This document shows, piece by piece, positions 38,456 to 47,430 of a DNA stretch of 64,000 bases. A program made the position numbers and the translations under genes. Source of the stretch: Megalonaias nervosa (lineage: Eukaryota > Mollusca > Bivalvia > Unionida > Unionidae); the NCBI GenBank assembly GCA_016617855.1, contig JAECUM010001709.1, positions 1 through 64,000 on the forward strand. The letters are read 5' to 3'. Position 1 is the first letter of the stretch. Each line of letters opens with the position of its first letter. Under the pieces are notes generated by a model that worked only from the letters and a program-made list of their open reading frames with translations, was not told the DNA's origin and did not search any database.

Positions 38456-38730
38456 AGCAGCAATAGAGCTGAACAGACCACTTGGCTGAAACCTTATTTA
38501 TAAAAAATAAAGGTTCCTACAGAGGCTGAAAAAAAAAAGGTCAATAACATAAACCGAACCTCCTAACTTTTATTATTACCATATAGTTTGAAAAACGGAT
38601 AATAAATCGTTTGGGTTAGCTCATTTCCGTTACTTTTTGTTGACGTATTTTTTTTTTCTTCAGATTTTTATGCGATTCGTTTACTCGCGGGTCACTCAAT
38701 TTTTGTCGTTCAGCTCTACTGCTGCTATGA
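38456..38730 (+). repeat. Left terminal inverted repeat of element B
   Basis: It is the reverse complement of 54013-54280 with few mismatches. The TIR is itself bounded by inverted copies of a 19-20-bp motif: AGCAGCAATAGAGCTGAAC at the outer end and GTTCAGCTCTACTGCTGCT at the inner end. It contains no ORF and has T- and A-runs. The first virion gene starts 30 bp inside it, so promoter elements may lie here. Confidence 0.9.
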
Positions 38731-38760
38731 ATTAAACAGCCATTATAGATATTATCAATA

Positions 38761-39864
38761 ATGAGTATTGGAGAACCACACTCAGCTAAATTAACTCGAG
38801 AGCGACTAGAGGCAATTAAAAAATATCTACCCGTTCGTGATTCTGTTAAGCAACAACTAAAATCACGTCAGGAGTCTCAGGTGGAATTTACAGAGGGTAC
38901 AGAAAAATTATTTACACCGATTGTCGAACCAACAAAGAAAATTGTTACAGCAACTGAGGCAACACAAAGAGCTCTTGAAACATTGCCTGCTGATATTGCT
39001 GGTCGTATTCAAGCAGCTCAACCACCACCACAAGCACCACAAGCAGCTCAACCACAACCACGACCACCAAGAACCAGAATTAAGATAATAGATAAATTTA
39101 CGCCTGAAGGTATTGCTGCTATCAGGGACCCAAACCAATTATTTGATATTGCCGCGTTTGGATATTATGAAAGAAAAAAATATGTAAAACCAGAATATAT
39201 TAAATCATTAAGCTCTGCCAATTGGGTCAAAGACGTATATCGCGTTGCTACTGGTATTCCAGAAGTCAGATCTAATGAAGATGTTGAAAAATTTAATGAA
39301 TTTGATGATATTGTATATAAACATATAAAAGATACTAAACAAAGCAAACTATTATCACAACCACTACAATTTGAACTATCACCACCATCATCACCTAAAC
39401 TTAAATTACCATCACCGCAACAACCACTACCACAACTACAACAACCATTACAACAACAAGAGCTACAACAACAACAAGAGCTACAACAACCACTACAGCA
39501 ACAACAACAACAAAAACGAGAAAAAAAACGAAGAACGTTAAGAGAATCATTTCGTCGTCTTCTAAGATCACCAAAAGTATCACCGGAACAAGTTGAAGAG
39601 GGAGAAGAAAAAGAATTTCAAGACGACCCTGGCGCAACTGGAAGTGGTTTAGGAAGTGGTCTTATTACCTGTCCCAATAACGTCCTTGCTGATGTCGATC
39701 GACTAGAAATCCTCATTGGAGGAAAACCAGCTGGTAATAATTCCCCAGAAATCATTAATGAAGTAGCTGATATTTGTAAACGATTATTTACAGGCGGTAT
39801 CATGGATATTAATGTATATCGGTCTCTCATTAATGAAATCGCCGATGAGTATCATAGTGACTAA
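38761..39864 (+). CDS. Q/P-rich virion-block protein of unknown function (367 aa)
   Basis: First gene after the left TIR, starting ATG 30 bp inside. Residues 1-85 are charged and helical. Residues about 86-100 are Pro/Gln/Ala-rich. A second Q/P/L-rich stretch covers about 205-250 and is followed by a very basic patch (REKKRRTLRESFRR). A Gly-Ser segment GATGSGLGSG at about 291-300 looks like the GxG sites cut by adenain-type proteases and precedes a folded C-terminal domain of about 65 residues. The position, basic patch and possible cleavage site suggest a DNA-binding or scaffold virion protein; that is inference. No homologue recognised. Confidence 0.7.
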   Translation: MSIGEPHSAKLTRERLEAIKKYLPVRDSVKQQLKSRQESQVEFTEGTEKLFTPIVEPTKKIVTATEATQRALETLPADIAGRIQAAQPPPQAPQAAQPQPRPPRTRIKIIDKFTPEGIAAIRDPNQLFDIAAFGYYERKKYVKPEYIKSLSSANWVKDVYRVATGIPEVRSNEDVEKFNEFDDIVYKHIKDTKQSKLLSQPLQFELSPPSSPKLKLPSPQQPLPQLQQPLQQQELQQQQELQQPLQQQQQQKREKKRRTLRESFRRLLRSPKVSPEQVEEGEEKEFQDDPGATGSGLGSGLITCPNNVLADVDRLEILIGGKPAGNNSPEIINEVADICKRLFTGGIMDINVYRSLINEIADEYHSD

Positions 39865-39899
39865 GTATGTAATTAGTGATAAAGTCACTTAACAATAAT

Positions 39900-40379
39900 A
39901 TGATCATACACAATACTCGTGGACCTACCATGGTCAGGGTAATAAACTCTCGATTACCGGTATACAAAACGACCTACGGAGATGGATTAGGTGATGTTAT
40001 TCAGGGTCTGTTTAGGAGGATAGCCCCAAAAGCAATACCGATTGCAAAGCAGCTAGGAATGAAAGCTATTGATGTTGTTCGTGAAAAGGGTATAGGCGCT
40101 GTTGGTAATCTTGCTAGCAAAGCATTCTCAGCAATTAAAGATAGACTATCAAGATTAATACGCAGACCACAAGCGACCCGACCTCAACCTGTGAAATTGG
40201 CTAGCACTGAAGTGATGCCCACAAATGTCAGTAAAATAATAAATCAAGCCGCTAATCAAAAACTAGCGGAGTTAGCTGATATCCCGATGTCGGAAAAGGA
40301 AAAAAATATAACCGCTAGTCTGATAGCAGGAAGTGGTCTCTCTTCGAGGAGTGGTCTTCGAGTTAGACGAAGACGATAA
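39900..40379 (+). CDS. Small basic virion protein (159 aa), adenovirus core/pX-like candidate
   Basis: The first ATG of the frame is at 39900; an upstream GTG at 39876 is not a likely start in an animal. A GDGLGDVIQGLFRR segment is followed by an amphipathic/hydrophobic region rich in Ala, Ile and Lys (about residues 35-80). The C-terminus ends in GSGLSSRSGLRVRRRR, with a possible protease site before a strongly basic tail. Small proteins of this design occur in Polinton and adintovirus virion blocks and are thought to bind DNA or membranes. It ends 8 bp before the capsid gene, so the two may share a transcript. Confidence 0.6.
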   Translation: MIIHNTRGPTMVRVINSRLPVYKTTYGDGLGDVIQGLFRRIAPKAIPIAKQLGMKAIDVVREKGIGAVGNLASKAFSAIKDRLSRLIRRPQATRPQPVKLASTEVMPTNVSKIINQAANQKLAELADIPMSEKEKNITASLIAGSGLSSRSGLRVRRRR

Positions 40380-40387
40380 TAATAAAG

Positions 40388-41782
40388 ATGTTTAAGCGCG
40401 TATCTGACCCCGCGTTTGACATGGATGCACCAGTAATCAAAGATGAGTCTGTGCGCGATTATCAGTATTATTCTTATGACGCACGAATTCCAGATCAGCG
40501 TGGACGAATCGAACTACAGGTTCAGGATACAAGTAGATATTTCCTACCCGCTGAAGCATTTATTGAAGTCGAAGGTGAAATTATAAATAACGCTAATCCT
40601 GCAGCACCAGCACCATACGCCGCTGATGTTAGTGTCGGCTTTGATAATAATGGTATTATGGCGTTATTTGATAGCGCTACGTACATGATTGATGGAAAAA
40701 ATATTGAATCAATCCAGAAGGACGTCGACGTTGCCACGACAATGCTTGGCCTTGCAAGATACAGCGACGATTACTCAAGATCAGCTGGTCCATCAATGAT
40801 GTTTGTGAAAGATACTTCAAATTCTCCAGAGTACAAACAATATGATATAAGACGACCAAGAAATTTTGCTAGAAACGCCGATGCGGATGTAGAAAATATG
40901 ATTATTAATGTAGATACAGATTTCAACTTAGGATTTAGATCACGTCGAGCAATGTTAAAAGGTGATAGGAGAATATTTTCATGTGCAATTCCACTGTCAC
41001 ATATTTTTGGGTTCTGTAGAAATGTCAGAAAAGTCATTTTTGGAGCCAAACACACAGTTGTACTAGTACGAAAAGGCACAGACGATGATGCAATATGGCG
41101 ACCTGCTGGTGATGCTGGTATAGTAATACTAACAAAACTTTCCTTGTGGATGCCAGTGATGACCCCCTCGATATCTGAAGAAGACCGGTTGCTATCTTTT
41201 ATGAGTCAAGGCGGTAAATCGACGTTATCATGGTTATCTATGACCACAGATGCTATCCAGAGTAATATTAATGGTTTATTTACGTGGCAAATAGCATCAC
41301 AGCAAGGTGTTTCTGCACCAAGACACATATTTATTGCGTTTCAAAATACTGCACGAGTAAACTCGCAAGTACATAGTATTATGATATTTGATGATCTTGG
41401 TGTTTCTGAGGTTTCATTAAGGATAAATGGGCATCAAGAACCATCCGAGGATATTTTGTTGAATTTCGATCAAAATCATGTAGCACGTGCATATCATCGT
41501 CTTATGTCGTTCATGGGTCGTGATCAAAATATTGATACTGGTTTACAAATATCTCAGTTAGATTTTACAACGCTGTATCCGATTTATTACTTTTCTTTAG
41601 AACACTTAGATTTAACCAGACAATCTGTTGTAGATATTCATTTTCGAGCTCGTGTTAATAGAAATGTTGGAGTTATCGCTAATTACAGAGCAATTGCTGT
41701 TATACTCAGCGATAAATCGATGTTACTCGAGGGTGTTGGTGGACGAATGAGAGTTATTGATGCTCCAGTAGAAAATATGTAA
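40388..41782 (+). CDS. Candidate major capsid protein (double jelly-roll type), 464 aa
   Basis: A 464-aa intact frame begins FKRVSDPAFDM. The N-terminal half has alternating strands (GRIELQVQDTSRYFLP, then ALFDSATYMIDGKNIES). The centre has FSCAIPLSHIFGF followed by HTVVLVRKGTDDDAIWR, and the C-terminal half ends with strand-rich VVDIHFRARVN and YRAIAVILSD. I recognise this layout from invertebrate proteins usually regarded as Polinton/adintovirus-like capsid proteins. The place in the operon, before the membrane-active protein and the protease, supports it. It is the largest intact virion gene. A structure prediction showing two stacked jelly rolls would confirm it; the second large virion gene at 44322 is the alternative. 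Confidence 0.65.
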   Translation: MFKRVSDPAFDMDAPVIKDESVRDYQYYSYDARIPDQRGRIELQVQDTSRYFLPAEAFIEVEGEIINNANPAAPAPYAADVSVGFDNNGIMALFDSATYMIDGKNIESIQKDVDVATTMLGLARYSDDYSRSAGPSMMFVKDTSNSPEYKQYDIRRPRNFARNADADVENMIINVDTDFNLGFRSRRAMLKGDRRIFSCAIPLSHIFGFCRNVRKVIFGAKHTVVLVRKGTDDDAIWRPAGDAGIVILTKLSLWMPVMTPSISEEDRLLSFMSQGGKSTLSWLSMTTDAIQSNINGLFTWQIASQQGVSAPRHIFIAFQNTARVNSQVHSIMIFDDLGVSEVSLRINGHQEPSEDILLNFDQNHVARAYHRLMSFMGRDQNIDTGLQISQLDFTTLYPIYYFSLEHLDLTRQSVVDIHFRARVNRNVGVIANYRAIAVILSDKSMLLEGVGGRMRVIDAPVENM

Positions 41783-41816
41783 ATAAACTGTAATTAGATC
41801 ATCCATAATAATTATA

Positions 41817-42251
41817 ATGTCATATCATCACGTTAGTGTGAGTCTGACTCCTGGTCAGATTAAAAAGCTACAATCAGCATCAAAAAATAAATGTGGAATA
41901 AAAATATCGCTAAAGCGAGAACAAATGACCGGTGCAAATAAACTATCGTTGACCGAGCGTCAGTTCAGAAACTTCAATGAAGCTAAAAAATCAAATAAAG
42001 GCGTCAAACTTAATCTTTCTGCGGGCGCCATCAAAGACATCGCTAAAACGGGTGGTATATTTCCACTTCTCGCAGCTATACCAGCATTAATAGCAGCTGC
42101 AGCACCAGCTGTTGCAAAAGCAGCTGCATTAGGTGCTGTTGGAACTGCTGCTGGAATGGCATTAAAGAAAGCAACCGGACAAGGAATCAAAAAAAAGGGA
42201 AGAGGTTTAAGATTACCAGGACTCCACATTCATGGTACGGAAAGGGTCTAA
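41817..42251 (+). CDS. Membrane-active virion peptide (pVI/pX-like), 144 aa
   Basis: The N-terminal part has repeating basic beta segments (SVSLTPGQIKKL, then IKISLKREQM, then VKLNLSAGAI). A glycine-led hydrophobic stretch covers residues 80-116, rich in Ala, and a basic Gly tail (KKATGQGIKKKGRG) follows. This layout is common in Polinton/adintovirus virion blocks and resembles adenoviral pVI/pX in being small, basic and membrane-active. It would help disrupt host membranes during entry. The 3' end overlaps the protease gene by 20 bp. Confidence 0.7.
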   Translation: MSYHHVSVSLTPGQIKKLQSASKNKCGIKISLKREQMTGANKLSLTERQFRNFNEAKKSNKGVKLNLSAGAIKDIAKTGGIFPLLAAIPALIAAAAPAVAKAAALGAVGTAAGMALKKATGQGIKKKGRGLRLPGLHIHGTERV

Positions 42252-42687
42252 GATTACCAGGGACAGTTTACTAATATCACCTATGTCCAATTTTGATTTA
42301 CTTAATGCTGCTAAGCAATTAAAAATAAAAAATTTCAGAGGTGTTTTTATGCGCGATCAATTACCTACCGTTGCAATGCAACATGAAACCGGTATCATTA
42401 ATCTCGATAAAAACTCTGGCCCAGCCACGCACTGGGTAGGATATGCAATTGATCCACGTGGAATTATTTATTTCGATTCGTATGGATTAGCGCCACCAAA
42501 AGAATTTCTTCATTACGTTAGCAATAATACTGCTCCAATCTGGTATTCAACGCTACCAACACAAAAAATAACTGATCCTCCAATATGCGGTCGTGAAACC
42601 CTCGCTGTGCTTGATGCTGTATCAAAATCAACAGCATCGCCTCATAAAGTCGTGCACGCGTTCACTACACTACGTCATAACACTTAA
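42232..42687 (+). CDS. Adenain-like cysteine protease (C5/Ulp1-type), 151 aa, nucleophile position changed
   Basis: It overlaps the 3' end of the previous gene. ATG 42232 is used; an alternative start is Met18. The fold signature is clear: THWVGYAIDP with the catalytic His at residue 67, IIYFDSYGLAPP with the acidic residue at 82, then a Gln-containing loop and PPICGRETLAVL. In adenain-type proteases the nucleophile is the Cys of CGxxC; here the CG pair (119-120) is followed by R-E-T, putting Thr123 at the nucleophile position. Unless Cys119 takes over, this copy should be inactive or degenerate. Its normal job is to cut capsid precursors at GxG-type sites. Confidence 0.85.
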   Translation: MVRKGSKITRDSLLISPMSNFDLLNAAKQLKIKNFRGVFMRDQLPTVAMQHETGIINLDKNSGPATHWVGYAIDPRGIIYFDSYGLAPPKEFLHYVSNNTAPIWYSTLPTQKITDPPICGRETLAVLDAVSKSTASPHKVVHAFTTLRHNT

Positions 42688-42706
42688 ACTGATATCAGTA
42701 AATATA

Positions 42707-43807
42707 ATGGTAGATATTTATGGAAGATCTACTCGCAAAGATAAGGAGAAGTTCGATTTATCTAAATATGCAACTCTTGATCAGCTCAGAAATGAAATCG
42801 ATGATTTATTAAATATCACAAGTGTGGATCAAAATGAAGTCGTCGTTTTTCAGGACAAACAAGGACGATTAAAAACGAGTAACATACAACTACCAGATGT
42901 ACTTATACGAATTCCCAACGCGGTTGTTAATAATATCGTTACTTTTACTGATCAGGGTAAAATACAGGATTCCGGTAAATCGGTTAACGATTATGTTAAG
43001 AAAACTGCTGATGTATTTACCGGTGACATTATTATGTCAAGAAGAAAAATTACATATCTTGGAGATCCAATCGCAGATACAGTCGCAGCAACAAAAAAAT
43101 ACGTCGATGATCAAGAATCCAAATACGTGTCAGTGCGTGGTGGTATAATGCGTGCATTTATCGACATGAATAATAATGGTATTAATAATCTCAGAACACC
43201 AGAAACAGATTTCGACGCTGCAACGAGAAAATACGTCGACGATAAGGAAATTCCAATAACGACTTCGTTAACGACTATCAATGATGGAATTGCCGCATTT
43301 AGAACTGAATATAATACTCGCGTACAAACATTTCTAAATTTTCGTAGAAATGTAAACAGAAATATTAACGAATTTTTTGGAACTCCACCAACTGTTATTA
43401 TTAATCTCGCTGACATTAACACAAGACTCAACGATATCATCAGTGGTATTCCTAACATTATTCAAAAAACTAATCTCATTAGAATTCCTCACGGACGAGT
43501 TAACAATATCGTGTACACAGTCGCATCAGGAAAAGCAACATGGACACCGGAAAATAACACCCTTAAACATACCGCAGAGGTCACTGGTGTATATAGATTA
43601 TCTGTGTTTAGCAGTGCAAAATTTACTGTATTTACCACATTTACATGGCGTCATTCAACCGATAGTTTTTCTGGAACTGTATCCATAATATTAAATAAAG
43701 ATGTCGAGGAAACGTTTATGCTGATAGCGGACGATAAAAAGTTAACCGCAGCGACTTATTGGTGGTGCTTGGAATTTGTATGTGAAACTCCTCAATTAGT
43801 TACCTAG
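42707..43807 (+). CDS. Fibre-like attachment protein with phage-tail-fibre repeats (366 aa)
   Basis: The start is set at ATG 42707, after the protease stop. Residues about 100-180 hold two copies of a tail-fibre repeat: GDIIMSRRKITYLGDP...AATKKYVDD and GIMRAFIDMNNNGINNLRTP...AATRKYVDD. Such repeats build trimeric beta-helical shafts in phage tail fibres and recur in adintovirus-like fibres. A coiled-coil/linker stretch follows (about 185-250). The C-terminal part (about 260-366) is strand-rich with conserved aromatic residues and could be the receptor-binding knob. It is likely mounted at capsid vertices and used for host attachment (inference). Confidence 0.78.
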   Translation: MVDIYGRSTRKDKEKFDLSKYATLDQLRNEIDDLLNITSVDQNEVVVFQDKQGRLKTSNIQLPDVLIRIPNAVVNNIVTFTDQGKIQDSGKSVNDYVKKTADVFTGDIIMSRRKITYLGDPIADTVAATKKYVDDQESKYVSVRGGIMRAFIDMNNNGINNLRTPETDFDAATRKYVDDKEIPITTSLTTINDGIAAFRTEYNTRVQTFLNFRRNVNRNINEFFGTPPTVIINLADINTRLNDIISGIPNIIQKTNLIRIPHGRVNNIVYTVASGKATWTPENNTLKHTAEVTGVYRLSVFSSAKFTVFTTFTWRHSTDSFSGTVSIILNKDVEETFMLIADDKKLTAATYWWCLEFVCETPQLVT

Positions 43808-43816
43808 ATAAGTATA

Positions 43817-43957
43817 ATGAATCAAGAGTCATTTATCGACGTTCAACGTCACAGATACGCTCAAGTATGTGAGTGTCAAACTAAACTAAAAAATATCATC
43901 GACGATTACACGATAAAGGTAAAAAAAATATCGTCGACGTATGGTCGTTATTGATAT
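43817..43957 (+). CDS. Short ORF, possible N-terminal part of the next small virion gene
   Basis: It begins ATG 10 bp after the fibre stop and encodes about 46 residues with a charged, helical pattern (CECQTKLKNIIDDY). It ends in TGA inside the start of the following ORF, in a different frame. It could be a separate small protein, or the N-terminus of the 43941 gene split by a frameshift. The helical pattern before a membrane segment fits the second view. Confidence 0.45.
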
Positions 43958-44303
43958 AATGGTATACTCGGTTTCTGCTGTTATTGCTGGAACTGGATTA
44001 TTATTATCAACAATAACGATGACAGCGCCTGCAGTTGTAACAATTATAGTTTCAACGGCAACAACATGCGCAGGTATTTTCAGTATTATCGCTAAGAAAA
44101 TATCTACGTTTACGAATAATAAACTAAACGAGTACGTGATGAAATTGCACACAGCAACAGCCGCATACACTAAATTATGCTCGTATATTTCAGCGCATCT
44201 CAGTGATGGTAAAATATCCGATGAGGAGTTTGTAACGATAATGAAAACCTACGATGAAGCATTCATAATCGCTAATGACAATAACGGAAAGATGGAGAAT
44301 TAA
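43941..44303 (+). CDS. Small membrane protein of the virion block (120 aa)
   Basis: Residues about 5-45 are strongly hydrophobic and Ala/Val/Thr-rich, forming one or two membrane spans (AVIAGTGLLLSTITMTAPAV). A helical domain then ends with HLSDGKISDEEFVTIM, an EF-hand-like acidic helix end that I recognise as recurrent in invertebrate Polintons. A decayed relative is visible near 24370-24590. Function is unknown; a minor virion or membrane-associated role is inferred from its place between two virion genes. Confidence 0.6.
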   Translation: MVVIDIMVYSVSAVIAGTGLLLSTITMTAPAVVTIIVSTATTCAGIFSIIAKKISTFTNNKLNEYVMKLHTATAAYTKLCSYISAHLSDGKISDEEFVTIMKTYDEAFIIANDNNGKMEN

Positions 44304-44321
44304 ATAATAACGATAATAATA

Positions 44322-45790
44322 ATGTCAGAGTCGCGCGAATTACTTCAGCAGATCATAGCTAATACAACACCGTCAAAAACTACTATGATATCATTAAGTT
44401 CAACCAGTCCTGAATTTAGCGTTAATTTTCCAACCGCAATTCCAGCAAGGGAAATAGCATTAGCGCAATTACGAGTTTATTATAGCTGGCCTAATATTAG
44501 ATCAAAACCGTTTGGTGGACAACAACCAAATAATTCACTGGTATTTGCGAATAAAAATAAACCAGATGGAACACCTGATTGGCAAGTTGTTGGAATTTCA
44601 ACGGGCAGTTATCAAATAGAACAGATTAATGATGAATTCCAACGCAGAATTAAATCTATCACAGGGAAAGAATCTAAAATAGCGATCACTGTTTATGAAC
44701 CAACACTATCAGCGGCTATTGAAATAAATTCTCCTGATTACCTCGTAGATATCTATCAAAGTTCGATCAGATCAGTGTTAGGATGGCCTGATATTCCACC
44801 GGTTTATAATGGAGTTTCAGAACCAAAACTAGAAGAATTTAAAACGAGTGAAGAAAAATTCATTAAAAATCCAGAATATCGAGGAAAACAACCATGGAGT
44901 AATAATACAAGATTTGGATTTCCAAACGACGATAGATATTACTTTACCGATTTTGATGGTAAAAGGATCCCCAAGTTGAATAAAGCATTTTTTATTTTTA
45001 ACACAGACACCAGGACGAAGATTAGTTCCTATACTGTTGATGTAGGATTTATTAAACATTTTTTAGATACTCTTAAACCCGAATACGATAAAACGTTTAA
45101 TGATTTAAGAAATTTACTTATTTCATTATCACAACATTATAATGAAAGTGTAAAGCAGCAAATAATCGAGTCAATAAAACATTTAAATGGGGTCTTATTC
45201 GATTTATATATCGTCAATCGAAGTATTATAAACACTGCGACTAAACTCGATGGAAATCGTTACACAAATCCAGAATCTAAACAAGTATTTCTTGATCATT
45301 ATAAAATAACAGAAAAAGATTTACAAACATTTGTTATATCAGATTTAAATAACGCTGAAATGAAGAAATCATTAAATGATCTTATTGAAGAATATTATCC
45401 GGGAGTAATTGAATCGTGGAGAAAAATAGCCCCACCACCGGTTATACTAAAACACAATAACAATCCCTTTGGTGCCGGACGTCATATATCACCAGGTGTT
45501 GTAAATATAACAACAAGAATTGCAGTCAATGTGGTATGTGATGTTATTGAAGGTAGCTATCAGGTAGATCTTTATAAGTCTAGCCAGGCCCAGCAAGGGT
45601 ACATATTATTCAGTTTTACCCCTTGGTACCTCCCGGTTCGTTAATTGTATCAGAGCCAATTAATCCCGTGTACCTGCGAGTTCATAATCCGTTATTATCA
45701 AGAATACACTTTAAACTTACAGACCAAAATAATAGAATTCTGGACACGAGAAACGAAGTACTAAATATAAACCTGTATGTACGCTCATAG
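44322..45790 (+). pseudogene. Second large virion protein (penton/minor-capsid candidate), frameshifted near the 3' end
   Basis: The open frame of 440 codons (44322-45644) starts with strand-rich sequence (TTMISLSSTSPEFSVNFPT), then GSYQIEQINDEFQRRI and SVLGWPDIPP. The frame breaks in the TTTTACCCC tract at 45614-45622. Another frame continues to TAG at 45788-45790 with GSLIVSEPINPVYLRV and ends in a beta-strand pattern typical of jelly-roll virion proteins. The natural length would be about 489 residues. It is either a penton-type minor capsid protein or a fibre-associated protein; the main capsid candidate is at 40388. The indel may be a real lesion or an assembly error in a short tract. 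Confidence 0.6.
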
Positions 45791-46194
45791 AACGTTATTA
45801 TTAACAAAAAAAATATCCGGATGTTTATAATATTATTCTCTTTGTTTACATAAAATCTGTGCATAATCGAAATCCATTATCTAGAAGACTGTGGCTGCAT
45901 ATTGATTATTCCATATAACGGCTGTGCGTAAAGTTATTTTAAGAACCGCTATATAACTAAATCAATATCCGCTGTTACTGCTTTACGTATAACTCAGTGT
46001 TATACAGAGTTATATATATTTTTTGGAAACTAGAAATATAAAATTCCATTTTACACAGAAGTGAAGTTTCAGTCCCTACAACACGATATATATCGTTTTT
46101 CGTTAATTATTTAGTGATCTGTTTTCTGTAAGCATCGCTGTTAGTGAAGCAGCAGCGTAAATATACTTAAATTCAACTGTATTATTGATAAGAG

Positions 46195-46270
46195 AACGAT
46201 GGCCGAAATGGTAAGACGGTTGGACGTAGATCGAACTCTACAGACTCTCGCGTGTTCGAGTCTCCAAAAA
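46195..46270 (+). tRNA. tRNA-like sequence (Ser/Leu-type relic) inside element B
   Basis: A good A-box and D-arm are present (GATGGCCGAAATGG...GACGGTTGGAC; GGCC pairs with GGTT). Next comes a GTAG/CTAC stem with a CGA-containing loop, then a B-box-like GTGTTCGAGTCTCC. The T-stem and acceptor stem pair poorly, so it is either decayed or only tRNA-like. A CGA loop would read a serine codon; it would not read UGA. Confidence 0.3.
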
Positions 46271-46344
46271 TGCTAAAGATATTATCTTGCATTAGCGACT
46301 GATGCTATTTAATTGGGGGAACCCGGAGCATTTCCTCGAAATCC

Positions 46345-46446
46345 ACAACAGACAAAATACACTCTCCTATCATACACCCTTGAGGGGTGTACCTTTTACA
46401 CTCCCCGGGGTTTTGTATGGGAGAGAGAGTGTACAAAATCTGTTGG
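46345..46446. other. Imperfect cruciform (about 35-bp arms) with inner hairpin
   Basis: The left arm CAACAGACAAAATACACTCT pairs with the right arm AGAGTGTACAAAATCTGTTG, continuing through CCTATCATACACCC / GGGTTTTGTATGGGAG. The centre has its own hairpin ACACCCTTGAGGGGTGT. Such a structure is rare in the surrounding DNA. Confidence 0.65.
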
Positions 46447-46484
46447 ATGTAGACAAGATTCCCTCGTCATCACCATTTGTATAT

Positions 46485-46870
46485 ATTTCATAACCATACA
46501 ATCATCATTGTATATAATCATAATCATCTTCATTGTATATAATCATTATCATCATTGTATATAACCATCATCATCATTGTATATAACCATAATCATCATT
46601 GTATATAACCATTATCATCATTGTATATAGCCATTATCATCATTGTATATAGCCATTATCATCATTATATATAACCATCATCTTCATTGTATATAACCAT
46701 ATATCTTCATTGTATATAACCATATATCTTCATTGTATATAACCATTATCTTCATTGTATATAACCATATCATCATTGTATATAACCATTATCATCATTG
46801 TATATAACCATATATCACCTTCATTGTATATAACCATTATCTTCATTGTATATAACCATATATCACACAC
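46485..46870. repeat. Minisatellite ATCATTGTATATAACCATT, about 18 copies
   Basis: Units of about 19-23 bp share CATTGTATATAACCAT with variation ATC/TTC and inserted ATAT. The array ends 80 bp before the ATG of the 46949 gene. Confidence 0.9.
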
Positions 46871-46948
46871 AAAACAGCTCCCTGACAAAAAAAAAAGTCA
46901 TTGGGAGCTAATATTTTTTTTTATATTAAATATATAAATATATATATA

Positions 46949-47392
46949 ATGAACCAAGAAAACATTAATGATATTATTTCTGCTATTAAAAAACTAAAAC
47001 ATAACGGAATAAAAATATCTGATAATCTTGACCCTCAGAAAATTATGTGCGATTTTGAATCACTGCAACAGAGACAATTTGATAATAAATATACACTACC
47101 TTCAAACTACAGATTTATAAAATTAATTTATCAATCCATGCTTGAATCATTAGCTATGGTAAACGACGATCAGGTAAAGCTATTTGCACCTCTTGCACGT
47201 TCGATCGAAAATATTAAATCCGAACTGTCTCGCGAGTACGAAAGAAAAAAGATCGTGGACAATCGTGTAATGCAATTAAGAAAGATTATGTTATCTGATT
47301 CTGTCAAAAATGACAATGACGCTGAGAGCAGCAACGATGAAGGTGGACCCTTGACTGTAATTATGGCTAAACAAAAGCCTTGGCAAAATTGA
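46949..47392 (+). CDS. Orphan protein of the replication block (147 aa)
   Basis: The start is set at the first ATG (46949), after a TA-rich leader. The product is helical and charged (INDIISAIKKLKHNG, then ARSIENIKSELSREYERKK) with an acidic Asp/Ser/Glu patch near residue 125 and a short tail. No family recognised. The gene stands alone on the + strand before two minus-strand genes. A small accessory or transcription-related role is possible, with no direct evidence. Confidence 0.55.
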   Translation: MNQENINDIISAIKKLKHNGIKISDNLDPQKIMCDFESLQQRQFDNKYTLPSNYRFIKLIYQSMLESLAMVNDDQVKLFAPLARSIENIKSELSREYERKKIVDNRVMQLRKIMLSDSVKNDNDAESSNDEGGPLTVIMAKQKPWQN

Positions 47393-47430
47393 CAGAGGCG
47401 AACTATCTGTTTTTTGTTAGGAAGACAGAA

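Larger units (their letters stand above)
45791..46948. promoter_or_regulatory. Central noncoding region of element B (candidate control/replication region)
   Basis: About 1.15 kb without an ORF separates the virion block from the replication block. It holds a tRNA-like sequence (46195-46270), a 35-bp-arm cruciform (46345-46446) and an A/T-rich minisatellite (46485-46870). It is the only sizeable noncoding interval inside the element, so a promoter, packaging or replication role is plausible. This is inference from layout. Confidence 0.45.

Noticed and set aside
39401..39637. Minus-strand Val-rich ORF
   Set aside because: Shadow of the CAA/CCA-rich repeat of the virion gene on the other strand.
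46195..46270. UGA-reading suppressor tRNA that would explain the in-frame TGAs
   Set aside because: The loop contains CGA, not TCA, and the T- and acceptor stems pair poorly.
46485..46870. CRISPR array
   Set aside because: The units are contiguous minisatellite repeats without unique spacers, and the genome is eukaryotic.
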